Shown: positions 1 to 5,719 of the stretch, one piece after another | Layout: every line of letters starts with the position of its first letter | Position numbering within the stretch: position 1 is the first letter of the stretch | Virus record (IMG/VR): IMGVR_UViG_3300009285_002434 | Span: 1 to 29,759 of that record | From: a virus | Strand: one strand, 5' to 3' | DNA length: 29,759 nt | Program-made: the position numbers and the translations under genes | The notes under the pieces: model-generated | What the model was told of the DNA's origin: nothing | Seen by the model: the letters and a program-made list of their open reading frames with translations, nothing else | Databases searched by the model: none

Positions 1-324
1 ATTGCGCTGGCGCTGCCGCTCCTGGCGATTCCTCTCGCCTTCGTCTTGGAGTGGTTTCCTGGCAATTCGACCCGCCTCACCCTCGCCCACTTGCGGTGGT
101 ATCGGTGGAGCCTCGCGGTCGGCGTCGTGGTGGTGGGGCTGAACGTGGCCCTCTGGTTGGCCGTGCCGTTCTTTGTGGAGCGGTACGTCCAGGCGACCCT
201 CGAACAGCAATGGGCGGCGAAGCAGCAGAGTCTTGACCGCCTCACCAGCACCGTGAACGACCTCCAAACCCATGCGGATGCGTGGCGATTGCGGTTTGAT
301 GAATGGGAGGCGTTGTCCCCATGA
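1..324 (+). CDS. Small inner-membrane protein, 5' end outside window
   Basis: The frame is open from base 1, so the true start lies upstream; the first usable start inside the window is TTG at 46. The visible protein begins with a hydrophobic stretch (IALALPLLAIPLAF), then a short polar link, then a second membrane segment (about WSLAVGVVVVGLNVALWLAVPFF), and ends in a polar, Gln/Leu-rich tail of about 45 residues that looks like a short coiled coil. Two membrane helices plus a coiled tail fit a small phage membrane protein (holin, Rz-like or superinfection type), but no family motif decides between them. The stop overlaps the next start (ATGA at 321), which ties it to the accessory operon that follows. 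Confidence 0.6.
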   Translation: MALALPLLAIPLAFVLEWFPGNSTRLTLAHLRWYRWSLAVGVVVVGLNVALWLAVPFFVERYVQATLEQQWAAKQQSLDRLTSTVNDLQTHADAWRLRFDEWEALSP

Positions 325-437
325 CCCTCCATGAGGTGCTGGCGTTTCTGTGGTGCTGGCTTCGGCACCGTACTTTCTGGTACCGGCACGACGGGACGTG
401 GGTGTGTTCGAGGTGCTGCACCTGGCGACCGACATGA
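321..437 (+). CDS. 38-aa Trp/Cys-rich micro-protein
   Basis: This short ORF starts at an ATG that overlaps the upstream stop (ATGA) and its own stop overlaps the next ATG at 434 in the same way, the linkage used throughout this operon. The protein is rich in Trp, Arg and His, with one Cys near residue 12 and a CSRCC cluster near its end, suggesting metal binding. Function is unknown. The longer GTG-initiated reading across 350-592 lies in another frame; the overlap pattern supports this ORF and a later start for its neighbour. Confidence 0.5.
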   Translation: MTLHEVLAFLWCWLRHRTFWYRHDGTWVCSRCCTWRPT

Positions 438-592
438 CGTACTACGCCTTCATGGACGCCGCCGACGCCTTTGTTGCGACTGACGCCTTTCAGGACGCCA
501 AGGCGACGCTGTTCGTGAGTGCCCTCGTGGTCGGGGCATTCGTGTGGCTCTGGCAGCACTTCAACAGCGGCAAGCCGGGAGGGATGGGATGA
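434..592 (+). CDS. 52-aa single-pass membrane protein
   Basis: The start at ATG 434 was chosen over the upstream GTG at 350 because it overlaps the previous stop by ATGA. The product has an acidic/aromatic N-terminal part (MTYYAFMDAADAF), one clear membrane helix near residues 27-41 (ATLFVSALVVGAFVWLW) and a short Gly/Lys tail. Size and topology resemble phage micro-membrane proteins such as pinholins or host-modifying peptides, but nothing specific identifies it. The stop overlaps the next start at 589. Confidence 0.55.
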   Translation: MTYYAFMDAADAFVATDAFQDAKATLFVSALVVGAFVWLWQHFNSGKPGGMG

Positions 593-927
593 CCGTCTTC
601 GCCACCTGTGAACACCATGGTCTGCCTTTAGGAGCGTGTCCCCAATGTTGGGACGAGGAGCGGACGCGGTTGGAAAAGCGCCTCGTAGAGGTGACGAAGG
701 AGCGGGATGCGGCCACGCAGATTGCGGACGCCTGTTGCAAACCGGCGATGGAAGGGCTAGTGCAGGCCGAAGCACGCCTCGCCACCCTCGACGCGGCCTT
801 GCGGAAGTACGGACGCCATGTGGAGCGGTGTGCGTGGGGCGAGATGGACAAAGATGGAAACCCCACCCTTGCGTGTACCTGTGGCTTCGCCACTACCCTG
901 GAGGGACGGGATGATGGCAAGGCATAG
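589..927 (+). CDS. Cys-rich coiled-coil protein with putative zinc sites
   Basis: Starts at ATG 589 in an ATGA overlap with the gene before; the GTG at 544 is less likely. The 112-aa protein carries CEHHG...CPQC (about residues 7-20), a charged helix of heptad-like pattern (about 22-60), and a C-terminal group C...CTCGF (about 83-101). The Cys/His spacing suggests one or two zinc ribbons separated by a coiled coil. No catalytic motif is seen. It overlaps the next gene by 17 bases. Function unknown. Confidence 0.6.
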   Translation: MTVFATCEHHGLPLGACPQCWDEERTRLEKRLVEVTKERDAATQIADACCKPAMEGLVQAEARLATLDAALRKYGRHVERCAWGEMDKDGNPTLACTCGFATTLEGRDDGKA

Positions 928-1300
928 CGACGAGGACTTGAACCGCATGATTGAAACGGTACGGACAGGGAGCGTCCCCACCCCCACCGAGGCGTTCGAG
1001 GCGTGGTGGAATGGAGTAGCAACATCACCACCGCACTCTAGCCAACTTGTCCAGGAAGGGATGCAGTACGTCAAGGACTTTGGGAAGGAAGCCTGGCTCG
1101 CCGCCTATACCGCCGGGCAGCGGGCGGCGCAGATGCCTGATGACGTACCTGTAATCAAAGACAGGCTATGTCCGCATTGCCACGCGCCAATCGAGGTACG
1201 GAATCCGACAGGCTACTGCGACCATTTGTACTATCCAGATTATTGTGATGAATGTCGTCGCCGCGCCACGCCGCCCGACCACCAGGAGGGGAGGGGATGA
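911..1300 (+). CDS. Putative zinc-ribbon protein, 129 aa
   Basis: The start was set at the ATGATG at 911 behind GAGGGACGGG, well inside the longer open frame from 818, because residues before it read as the shadow of the upstream gene. The N-terminal part is mostly helical and ends in a motif common in phage proteins (AFEAWW, then Ala-rich 'AWLAAYTAGQRAA'). The C-terminal part has CPHC near residue 86 and CDEC near 120, a four-Cys zinc ribbon. It is a likely small DNA- or RNA-binding accessory protein. It ends in an ATGA overlap with the following gene. Confidence 0.65.
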   Translation: MMARHSDEDLNRMIETVRTGSVPTPTEAFEAWWNGVATSPPHSSQLVQEGMQYVKDFGKEAWLAAYTAGQRAAQMPDDVPVIKDRLCPHCHAPIEVRNPTGYCDHLYYPDYCDECRRRATPPDHQEGRG

Positions 1301-1479
1301 GAAAGAAGGAATTAGTCGCGTTGTTCGAGTCTAAGTATCTCGCGGGCACCTGTTTCGATTTGTTCAAGGACTTGATGAAGGACAAGACCGACTACCGGGT
1401 GAATGTTTACCGAGCATTCATCGCCATCGAACTCAAGGGCGTATGGCGAGGACTACAAGAATTGCTGAAGAAGCCATGA
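1297..1479 (+). CDS. 60-aa basic helical protein, unknown
   Basis: The ATG at 1297 follows GGAGGGGAGGGG, a strong ribosome binding site, and overlaps the upstream stop. The product is short, Lys-rich and predicted mostly helical (MRKKELVALFESKYL... GLQELLKKP). No motif is recognised. It sits directly before the cytosine methyltransferase, with the stop overlapping that start, so the two are likely translated together. Confidence 0.55.
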   Translation: MRKKELVALFESKYLAGTCFDLFKDLMKDKTDYRVNVYRAFIAIELKGVWRGLQELLKKP

Positions 1480-2063
1480 CCCTCTCCTCTGACCTCGCGG
1501 CCAACCGCTACAAGGTGATTCTCGACCTCTGCGGGGGCACTGGCGCATGGAGCCGTCCGTATGCCGAGGCGGGATATGATGTGCGGGTGGTGACGTTGCC
1601 GGATGTTGATGTTCGACTCATGACCTACGGGGAAGTTGCCGTAACTGGGATTCTTGCGGCTCCACCCTGCACGATGTTTGCCCAAGCCGGGTATCGCTGG
1701 CAACGAACGAATGCACAGATGCTGGAGGCGCTCTCGGTGGTGGATGCTTGCCTCCGGGCGGTCGTGGCCTACACACCCAAATGGTGGGCGCTGGAAAATC
1801 CTGTCGGGAAGTTGGTGCGGTATCTCGGCAAGCCGCGCCTCTACTTCAACCCGAATGATTATGGCGATCCGTGGACGAAGAAAACCTGTTTGTGGGGCAC
1901 GTTTACGCCACCGACCAAGCACCCTGTTCCGGCTACGCGCCAGTGCAAGCACAACACCTATGAGGGTCATTGCGCGGTGGGGGGCAAGTCAGCGGCGACG
2001 ATGGCGTATCGCTCGGTGACACCCCCCGCCTTTGCCCACGCCTTCTTTAAGGCCAACCCATGA
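1476..2063 (+). CDS. Orphan C5-cytosine DNA methyltransferase
   Basis: This 195-aa protein has the ordered motifs of C5 methyltransferases. DLCGGTGAWS near residue 17 matches motif I (SAM binding), APPCTMFAQAG near 66 matches motif IV with the catalytic Cys, and ALENPVGK near 108 matches motif VI (ENV). It is shorter than restriction-linked Dcm enzymes (usually over 300 aa), with little room for a target recognition domain, as in many phage orphan enzymes. No restriction endonuclease partner is next to it, so self-protection from host restriction is the likely role. The start at ATG 1476 overlaps the upstream stop; the further-upstream start at 1443 is a shadow. Confidence 0.8.
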   Translation: MTLSSDLAANRYKVILDLCGGTGAWSRPYAEAGYDVRVVTLPDVDVRLMTYGEVAVTGILAAPPCTMFAQAGYRWQRTNAQMLEALSVVDACLRAVVAYTPKWWALENPVGKLVRYLGKPRLYFNPNDYGDPWTKKTCLWGTFTPPTKHPVPATRQCKHNTYEGHCAVGGKSAATMAYRSVTPPAFAHAFFKANP

Positions 2064-2278
2064 GCAACCTAGCAACCGACCTCGCGGCGATGAAGATTCC
2101 CGTCTATCGTCATTTAGGTGTACGGGAACTTTTACATACGCTTTATGTGCCAGAACGTACACCAAAACAAGACTATTTCGTTTATGTCGAGGGTGCCCAT
2201 GTGCGTTGCCAAGTGCATCTTCTAAGAACAGGAGCCTTTATTGCCGTTGCTGAAGACTGGCCTCAAGATGAAACCTGA
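2060..2278 (+). CDS. 72-aa protein with shared 'DLAA' leader
   Basis: Starts in an ATGA overlap with the methyltransferase. The first ten or so residues (MSNLATDLAAMK) resemble those of the genes on both sides, encoded by the shared string GACCTCGCGGC. The rest reads as a compact alpha/beta domain (VYVEGAHVRCQVHLL). No known family is recognised. Base composition in the middle is more AT-rich than in its neighbours, hinting at separate acquisition. Confidence 0.55.
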   Translation: MSNLATDLAAMKIPVYRHLGVRELLHTLYVPERTPKQDYFVYVEGAHVRCQVHLLRTGAFIAVAEDWPQDET

Positions 2279-2426
2279 CCTCCCCTCCGACCTCGCGGCG
2301 ATTCGGGCACGGTGTGAACAAGTGACGATTTATGCTGAGTGGAAACAACGCTGTGAGATGGCATCACGATTTACCACGGGGATTGTCGGGAGATTTTGGA
2401 GGAATTGCCTATCGTTGACGTGGTGA
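2268..2426 (+). CDS. Short ORF with Ea22/Ead-like N-terminus, probably truncated
   Basis: The ATG at 2268 lies inside the end of the previous gene. The N-terminus contains DLAAIRARCEQVT, close to the 'DLAAIRARCEAAT' leader common in phage Ea22/Ead-like proteins, but the usual following TPGPW is absent and the frame drifts into residues with no protein character before stopping at 2426. Just where it loses sense, the adjacent frame begins to read as the N-terminus of an adenine-type methyltransferase. It is therefore either a remnant or a leader peptide disrupted by a small indel near 2358. Confidence 0.4.
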   Translation: MKPDLPSDLAAIRARCEQVTIYAEWKQRCEMASRFTTGIVGRFWRNCLSLTW

Positions 2427-2998
2427 TAACCGACCCCCCATACGGCATAAAAATGGACAAGGGCTTTGAGGGCTTTGGGGGCTTTGGGACTCCGATTGCA
2501 CGGAGGCAATATCCTGATGCTTGGGATAAGCAACGTCCAGACGCTACTACATTCTCGATGATTTTACGTCGTTGCAACCTTGCGCTCATTTTTGGCGGAA
2601 ACTTCTTTGCAGATATTTTGCCCATGAGTACGCATTGGGTGGTGTGGGACAAGCTGAACACCATGCCCTCTTTTGGAGACTGTGAACTCATCTGGACTAG
2701 TTCTGGACGTAAGTCTGTTAAGAAGGAAACGATTGAGTATAACGGACTGTTGGGCAAGGAAGAGAGTCGAGTCCATCCTACACAGAAACCAGTTCGGCTC
2801 TTGCGATTATTGATCGCAGATTACAGCAATTCTGCTGACACCATCCTCGACCCCTTCATGGGTTCCGGCACCACCCTCCGCGCCGCCAAAGACCTCCGGC
2901 GCAAAGCCATCGGCATCGAAATCGAGGAGAAGTATTGCGAGATTGCGGCGAAGCGGTTGGAGCAAGAGGTGTTTGATTTTACGGAGTCCACGCCATGA
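2396..2998 (+). CDS. Beta-class N4/N6 DNA methyltransferase
   Basis: The motif order is DPPYG near the start (motif IV, catalytic) and DPFMGSGTT near residue 155 (motif I, SAM binding), followed by an IGIEIEEKYCEIA helix; this IV-before-I order defines beta-class amino methyltransferases. The listed start is TTG 2396, the first accepted start in frame, but the family's N-terminal strand continues upstream in the same frame to 2357 (ITIYHGDCREILEEL), with only a stop and no ATG/GTG/TTG before it. One added G at about 2360, giving ATGGGCATC from ATG 2358, would restore a normal start. So the gene either starts on a rare codon, is entered by a frameshift, or is damaged. No restriction partner is seen. 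Confidence 0.75.
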   Translation: MEELPIVDVVITDPPYGIKMDKGFEGFGGFGTPIARRQYPDAWDKQRPDATTFSMILRRCNLALIFGGNFFADILPMSTHWVVWDKLNTMPSFGDCELIWTSSGRKSVKKETIEYNGLLGKEESRVHPTQKPVRLLRLLIADYSNSADTILDPFMGSGTTLRAAKDLRRKAIGIEIEEKYCEIAAKRLEQEVFDFTESTP

Positions 2999-3120
2999 CC
3001 CCTGACCGCGCCATGACCCCCACGCGAAAGGACATCTGGGCGGCGATTGACCGGCTGGAACGGCATTGGAAGTGTTCGCAGAAAAAAGTTTCTGGCAAAA
3101 AAAGATGCGCCCCACGCTAG
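2995..3120 (+). CDS. 41-aa basic micro-protein, doubtful
   Basis: Starts in an ATGA overlap with the methyltransferase and ends at TAG 3120. The tail is Lys-rich (QKKVSGKKR) because it is read through the A-tracts that, on the other strand, form the U-run of the small RNA terminator. The coding case rests on the start overlap only; the RNA structure explains the 3' half equally well. Confidence 0.35.
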   Translation: MTPDRAMTPTRKDIWAAIDRLERHWKCSQKKVSGKKRCAPR

Positions 3121-3133
3121 CGAGTAGGGCGCA
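3097..3133 (-). terminator. Intrinsic terminator of the small RNA
   Basis: Read on the minus strand, TGCGCCC (3133-3127) pairs with GGGCGCA (3112-3106) across a 14-nt loop, followed by TC and seven T (3103-3097). Confidence 0.6.
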
Positions 3134-3172
3134 AGAGGGCGGTTTGGAGCACGCTCCGACTAGGCCACTCTT
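3097..3172 (-). ncRNA. Putative 76-nt small RNA
   Basis: The minus strand has a near-consensus sigma70 promoter (TTGACC, 17 bp, TAATAT) whose predicted start, seven bases after the -10, is A at 3172. From there the RNA reads AAGAGUGGC, which pairs with GCCCUCUU further on (8 bp with one bulged U). Inside that stem is a small hairpin GGAG-CGUG-CUCC. An intrinsic terminator follows: UGCGCCC, a 14-nt loop, GGGCGCA, UC and seven U. Promoter, start, fold and terminator line up without slack. No coding frame fits. It is antisense to the end of the 2995-3120 ORF and could act on that transcript or in trans. It is not a recognisable tRNA or known phage RNA. Confidence 0.55.
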
Positions 3173-3178
3173 GGCGAG

Positions 3179-3207
3179 ATATTACTATCTTTATGGGTAG
3201 CGGTCAA
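3179..3207 (-). promoter_or_regulatory. Sigma70-like promoter of the small RNA
   Basis: On the minus strand, -35 TTGACC (3207-3202) and -10 TAATAT (3184-3179) are separated by 17 bp. The spacer contains AAAGATAGTA, which recurs 46 bp upstream. Confidence 0.6.
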
Positions 3208-3243
3208 GTGGCTTTCAGGTTCAAGAAATACTATCTTTGATGG
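3182..3243. repeat. Imperfect direct repeat around the small-RNA promoter
   Basis: TACTATCTTT followed by (g)ATGG occurs at 3183 and again at 3229, 46 bp apart. The first copy overlaps the -10 and spacer of the minus-strand promoter; the second lacks a good -35. A regulator site or remnant duplication are both possible. Apart from the RNA and this repeat, 3121-3366 shows no gene. Confidence 0.5.
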
Positions 3244-3366
3244 CGAAGCTCGGTTATCACCACACCCCCCACGATACGCGTCATGTGGAGGGGGTGAGTA
3301 AACCCTGCCAGAAAGGGCAACATTCCAACTGTTACGCTTTAACCTGTACGTGCTGGTGCCACCCCC

Positions 3367-3630
3367 ATGTCGAGAAGCCTGACCCCGAAGCTCTGTCGTG
3401 AACTCGTCGAAGCCATGCCGCCGGACTTCCTGAAGTTCCACATCCTGCGGCTCCTGACGTGGCAAATCGAGAAAGGGAATCTCCACACCAACCGCTTCGG
3501 GTGGTTTGTGTCCCTCATGGAACACCACCGGCAGAAGAACGCCCACGCCCAATTAGAGCAGGCTCCCGCCACCATGAAAGGCGATCCGCAAGATATGGCC
3601 TCGCTGTTGGCGCAGTATATCGAGGGATGA
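3367..3630 (+). CDS. 87-aa helical protein, unknown
   Basis: This is the first gene after the non-coding stretch that holds the small RNA. It starts at ATG 3367 without a strong ribosome binding site. The protein is predicted mostly helical (LVEAMPPDFLKFHILRLLTW... WFVSLMEHHRQ) with no cysteine pairs and no recognised motif. Its stop overlaps the ATG of the next micro-ORF. Composition fits the surrounding phage genes. Function unknown. Confidence 0.6.
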   Translation: MSRSLTPKLCRELVEAMPPDFLKFHILRLLTWQIEKGNLHTNRFGWFVSLMEHHRQKNAHAQLEQAPATMKGDPQDMASLLAQYIEG

Positions 3631-3692
3631 CGAAGGCGCAAATCCACACCCTTGACCGCTTCGTCCGTGAGCAAATGGAGAGGGAAAGATGA
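3627..3692 (+). CDS. 21-aa micro-ORF
   Basis: Linked by stop/start overlaps (ATGA) to the genes on both sides. The peptide (MTKAQIHTLDRFVREQMERER) is helical and charged. It could be a real peptide or simply a translational bridge that carries ribosomes to the next gene. Confidence 0.35.
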   Translation: MTKAQIHTLDRFVREQMERER

Positions 3693-3901
3693 GTAAAGTT
3701 GCGCGTGAATGGTGCCAACACATTGCGTTGGATTTTGGGGGGCTGTTTGGCCGTTGGGGATGCGACTGGGTGTTGAAACGCCAGTCGGGCCATCGCAGCT
3801 TTAGTATGGATGGTTGGGACTATTGCCCCTATTGTGGAATCCAGCGACCGCTGTATCCATCGTGGTGCAAAACTTGTGGGCATGAGTTACGAGTGAAGTG
3901 A
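3689..3901 (+). CDS. Zinc-ribbon protein, 70 aa
   Basis: The start at ATG 3689 follows GAGAGGGAAAG. The N-terminal half is aromatic and basic; the C-terminal half is a classical four-Cys zinc ribbon, CPYCG near residue 46 and CKTCGHE near 60. Such proteins often bind nucleic acid or modify host polymerases, but no partner is indicated. Its stop shares bases with the next ATG (TGATG). Confidence 0.65.
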   Translation: MSKVAREWCQHIALDFGGLFGRWGCDWVLKRQSGHRSFSMDGWDYCPYCGIQRPLYPSWCKTCGHELRVK

Positions 3902-4014
3902 TGACCCGCGCGGAGATGTGTTCTTGCAACCGTTGGGCGTTTCACGAAGCTATCTTTTGGTGTCCGTGGTGCGGAAAACGCCCAGCACACCGACGACAAG
4001 GCGTTATTTCGTGA
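3901..4014 (+). CDS. 37-aa CxC/CxxC micro-protein
   Basis: Found between the previous zinc-ribbon gene and the HNH gene, joined to both by overlaps (TGATG before, GTGA after). It contains CSC at residues 7-9 and CPWCGKR at 21-27, enough for one zinc site. The N-terminus has MTRAEMCSC. Function unknown; the tight coupling and the four Cys argue that it is expressed. Confidence 0.5.
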   Translation: MTRAEMCSCNRWAFHEAIFWCPWCGKRPAHRRQGVIS

Positions 4015-4376
4015 CCCGCAAAGACCAGAAGCGACTAGGGAATGAATTTCGCAAGATGGTTCGGACGCGCATTCCTCGCTGTGAAGCGTCGGGGCAGGGA
4101 AATAAGCGGTGTGGCGGGGTGTTGCAATGCTCGCATATCATTTCCGTTGGGGCGAAGAAAAATCTAGAATTGCATCCCTGGAACGCTACGACGATGTGCT
4201 ATGCCCATCACTTCTACTGGTGGCCGAAAAGTCCGACGCTGAGTGGTGATTGGGTGAAAAGTTATCTTGGGAAGTGGTATACGAAGTTGGACGCCATCAA
4301 AGACACCTTTACGACGAAGACGTGGACGCCGGAGGAAGTAAAACAATTTTGGCGCAACACAAAGGGTTGGTGGTGA
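4011..4376 (+). CDS. HNH-type endonuclease, phage small form
   Basis: Starts at GTG 4011 in a GTGA overlap; the upstream open frame from 3918 is the shadow of the 37-aa gene. The 121-aa protein has a basic N-terminal helix, paired Cys (CEASG, CGGVLQC) near residues 24-45, then SHIISVG, HPWNATTMC and YAHHFYWW. This C...CSHI...N...C..HH pattern is the beta-beta-alpha metal fold of HNH nucleases seen in phage NinG-like and related proteins. The likely role is structure- or site-specific DNA cleavage in recombination or packaging, with metal-dependent hydrolysis by the His/Asn residues. It is far from terL here, so a packaging role is less supported. Confidence 0.7.
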   Translation: MTRKDQKRLGNEFRKMVRTRIPRCEASGQGNKRCGGVLQCSHIISVGAKKNLELHPWNATTMCYAHHFYWWPKSPTLSGDWVKSYLGKWYTKLDAIKDTFTTKTWTPEEVKQFWRNTKGWW

Positions 4377-4609
4377 TGCTCGGTCTCGCCCTCTTAACCG
4401 GTCTTGCTCTTTGGATTTGCTGTTGGTGGGTCTGGTCAGACGCCAACCGCAACCCCTTTCAGGCGGCGCGAGTGCTCTCGTTGTTAGCGGTGGGGGCGCT
4501 GGTCGTGGCGGTGGTCTTGGGGATCGCCTTGAAGCATCGGCGGGATGACCGCGTGTTGCTCTTGGAACTACGGAATCAGGTGGTCGAGGCGTGCCGTGGA
4601 GGAGAATAA
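4376..4609 (+). CDS. Two-helix membrane protein, 77 aa
   Basis: The ATG at 4376 shares its first base with the HNH stop (TGATG). Two membrane segments are clear: LGLALLTGLALWICCWWVW near residues 2-20 and VLSLLAVGALVVAVVLGIAL near 33-52, followed by a charged tail of about 25 residues. A hairpin topology with a cytoplasmic tail fits class II holins, but the gene is far from the lysin. It could also be a superinfection-exclusion protein. Confidence 0.6.
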   Translation: MLGLALLTGLALWICCWWVWSDANRNPFQAARVLSLLAVGALVVAVVLGIALKHRRDDRVLLLELRNQVVEACRGGE

Positions 4610-4782
4610 TGTGTCAGCCAACAGAAGATAAAATCGCGGGGTTGTCTGAGCCAGCGCAACGGTTGCTAGAGTTTGCGGAGGCAAGCTACGTCTTTTTGTT
4701 GGCGAATCATCCGTCCTTGCCGCTCACGGAGTTTAACCGTCGTGTTTTGACTGAAATTACCGGCATGGAACCGGTTATCTAG
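4609..4782 (+). CDS. 57-aa protein, unknown
   Basis: TAATG overlap with the membrane protein upstream and GGAGGAGAA just before the start. The product is short, with a hydrophobic centre (AEASYVFLLAN) that is too weak to be a membrane helix. No motif is recognised. Confidence 0.5.
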   Translation: MCQPTEDKIAGLSEPAQRLLEFAEASYVFLLANHPSLPLTEFNRRVLTEITGMEPVI

Positions 4783-4814
4783 TGGATGACGCGATGAGAT
4801 GGTGAGGACGTGTC

Positions 4815-5018
4815 GTGGAATACGCTAAGACCCTGCCGGAGGGGTTGCTTGACCGCTTTCGCCTCGAAGTCTTGGCCGGGTGTACCCATGTGGAGCAAAA
4901 TGGAGAGGCGGTTGAGCTGACCGTTCGCCTCTACCGCCATCCCCCCAATACTCCCACACAGTGGAAAATGAAAGTCGCAAAAGATATTCGCCAATCTACC
5001 CCGGCTTCCTCGTTTTAG
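4815..5018 (+). CDS. 67-aa protein, last gene of the left operon
   Basis: Starts at GTG 4815 behind GTGAGGACG, with an in-frame stop at 4803 ruling out an earlier start. The sequence reads as a compact domain (LDRFRLEVLAGCTHVEQNGEAV) with beta-strand character in the middle. It converges with the leftward operon, overlapping the 3' end of 4996-5196 by 23 bases. No intrinsic terminator is visible between them. The antisense frame 4779-5057 is less protein-like. Confidence 0.5.
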   Translation: MEYAKTLPEGLLDRFRLEVLAGCTHVEQNGEAVELTVRLYRHPPNTPTQWKMKVAKDIRQSTPASSF

Positions 5019-5196
5019 CCCTGTTCCAATACGGACTCCGACACGTCGTCTTCGCACATCTCACTGGTAATTTTTTCGCCAACCACGTATACCCACAGCG
5101 CAGACAGGTGTAGAGGGTGCGGGGGAGTGCGGCGATTGTTTTCGCCCCCTCCCGAAGGACACGAGCGACGCGCTTATCTTGGGGGGTGATTTTCAT
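4996..5196 (-). CDS. Zinc-ribbon protein, last gene of leftward operon
   Basis: The start at 5196 was chosen because GGAGGGAAA precedes it and the previous stop overlaps it (ATGA). The 66-aa product ends with CLRCGYTW, then CAKTTCRSPYWN; this 'C-x2-C-G-x-x-W ... C-x-x-x-C-x-S-P-x-W-N' layout is a zinc-ribbon common in phage and bacterial small proteins, usually with CPxC where this has CAKTTC. The N-terminal half is basic and helical. It is a likely nucleic-acid-binding accessory protein. Confidence 0.65.
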   Translation of the reverse strand: MKITPQDKRVARVLREGAKTIAALPRTLYTCLRCGYTWLAKKLPVRCAKTTCRSPYWNRAKTRKPG

Positions 5197-5315
5197 TTTC
5201 CCTCCTGGTGGAACATCCGTCTGAGCTTCCAGCAACGGACGCAAGTTTCTTCTTCCAAATCGCATTGCGCCCAAGCATGACCAAGTAGCCAACACCACCA
5301 TTGCCTTACTCTCAT
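5193..5315 (-). CDS. 40-aa Cys/Trp micro-protein
   Basis: ATG 5315 follows GGAGGGACGGAC, and both ends overlap neighbours by ATGA. The peptide (WWCWLLGHAWAQC... CVRCWK) has the 'LGHxW...C..C' layout of short phage proteins of the DUF1660 kind, consistent with one zinc site. Residues upstream of 5315 in this frame lie inside the next gene and are a shadow. Confidence 0.55.
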   Translation of the reverse strand: MRVRQWWCWLLGHAWAQCDLEEETCVRCWKLRRMFHQEGK

Positions 5316-5446
5316 GTCCGTCCCTCCGCGTGGGTGTGAACGGTGCAGTTTGGTGCGCAACAGATGGGATGGCAGGGACACCCGCCCCAATTACCTGTGA
5401 GGCCGTGCCAACAACGAAGACGGCGTGTTCGTTTTGTTCGTTTCAT
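5312..5446 (-). CDS. 44-aa Cys-rich micro-protein
   Basis: Read directly from the minus strand: AGGAGGAAAG precedes ATG 5446, and the stop overlaps the next start (ATGA). The peptide has an Arg/Lys/Thr-rich N-terminus (MKRTKRTRRLRC) and then six more Cys in a short stretch including CPCH and ICC. It links the genes on either side without a gap, so it is likely translated. Function unknown. Confidence 0.5.
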   Translation of the reverse strand: MKRTKRTRRLRCWHGLTGNWGGCPCHPICCAPNCTVHTHAEGRT

Positions 5447-5709
5447 CTTTCCTCCTGTGCGTTAGCTATACAGCGTCTAAGGCTTTCGAGTGATACATGG
5501 CTCACATGAGCCTGGGGTTGTTCCAGCGTCCAAATGACTGCTTTGAGATTTTCCACGCACTCCTTGAAGGCGGCAGGGTTCAACCCCGCACAGCCGTCCA
5601 TGTTCTTGACCACCCGTGCGTTCCTGTCAGGGTCAGTAGGACGGTAGCGTAGCGGTTGGTAACACAGGTGGCATAACGTAATAATGGGTTCCATGTCCGC
5701 TTGGCTCAT
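5443..5709 (-). CDS. 88-aa protein with N-terminal CxxC
   Basis: A strong ribosome binding site (GGAGGGG) lies before ATG 5709. The N-terminal part has CHLCYQPLRY, a half zinc ribbon; the central part has two more Cys (CAGLNP, CVEN). The C-terminal half is helical (ENLKAVIWTLEQP). No family is recognised. The stop overlaps the next start by ATGA. Confidence 0.6.
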   Translation of the reverse strand: MSQADMEPIITLCHLCYQPLRYRPTDPDRNARVVKNMDGCAGLNPAAFKECVENLKAVIWTLEQPQAHVSHVSLESLRRCIANAQEER

Positions 5710-5719
5710 TTTACCCCTC

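Noticed and set aside
3121-3366. tRNA-like look of the gap (GGTTCAA, CTCCAAA)
   Set aside because: No acceptor stem or cloverleaf could be folded on either strand; the small-RNA model explains the region better.
4779-5057. 92-aa minus-strand frame
   Set aside because: Overlaps a better plus-strand ORF and the downstream zinc-ribbon gene; no ribosome binding site.
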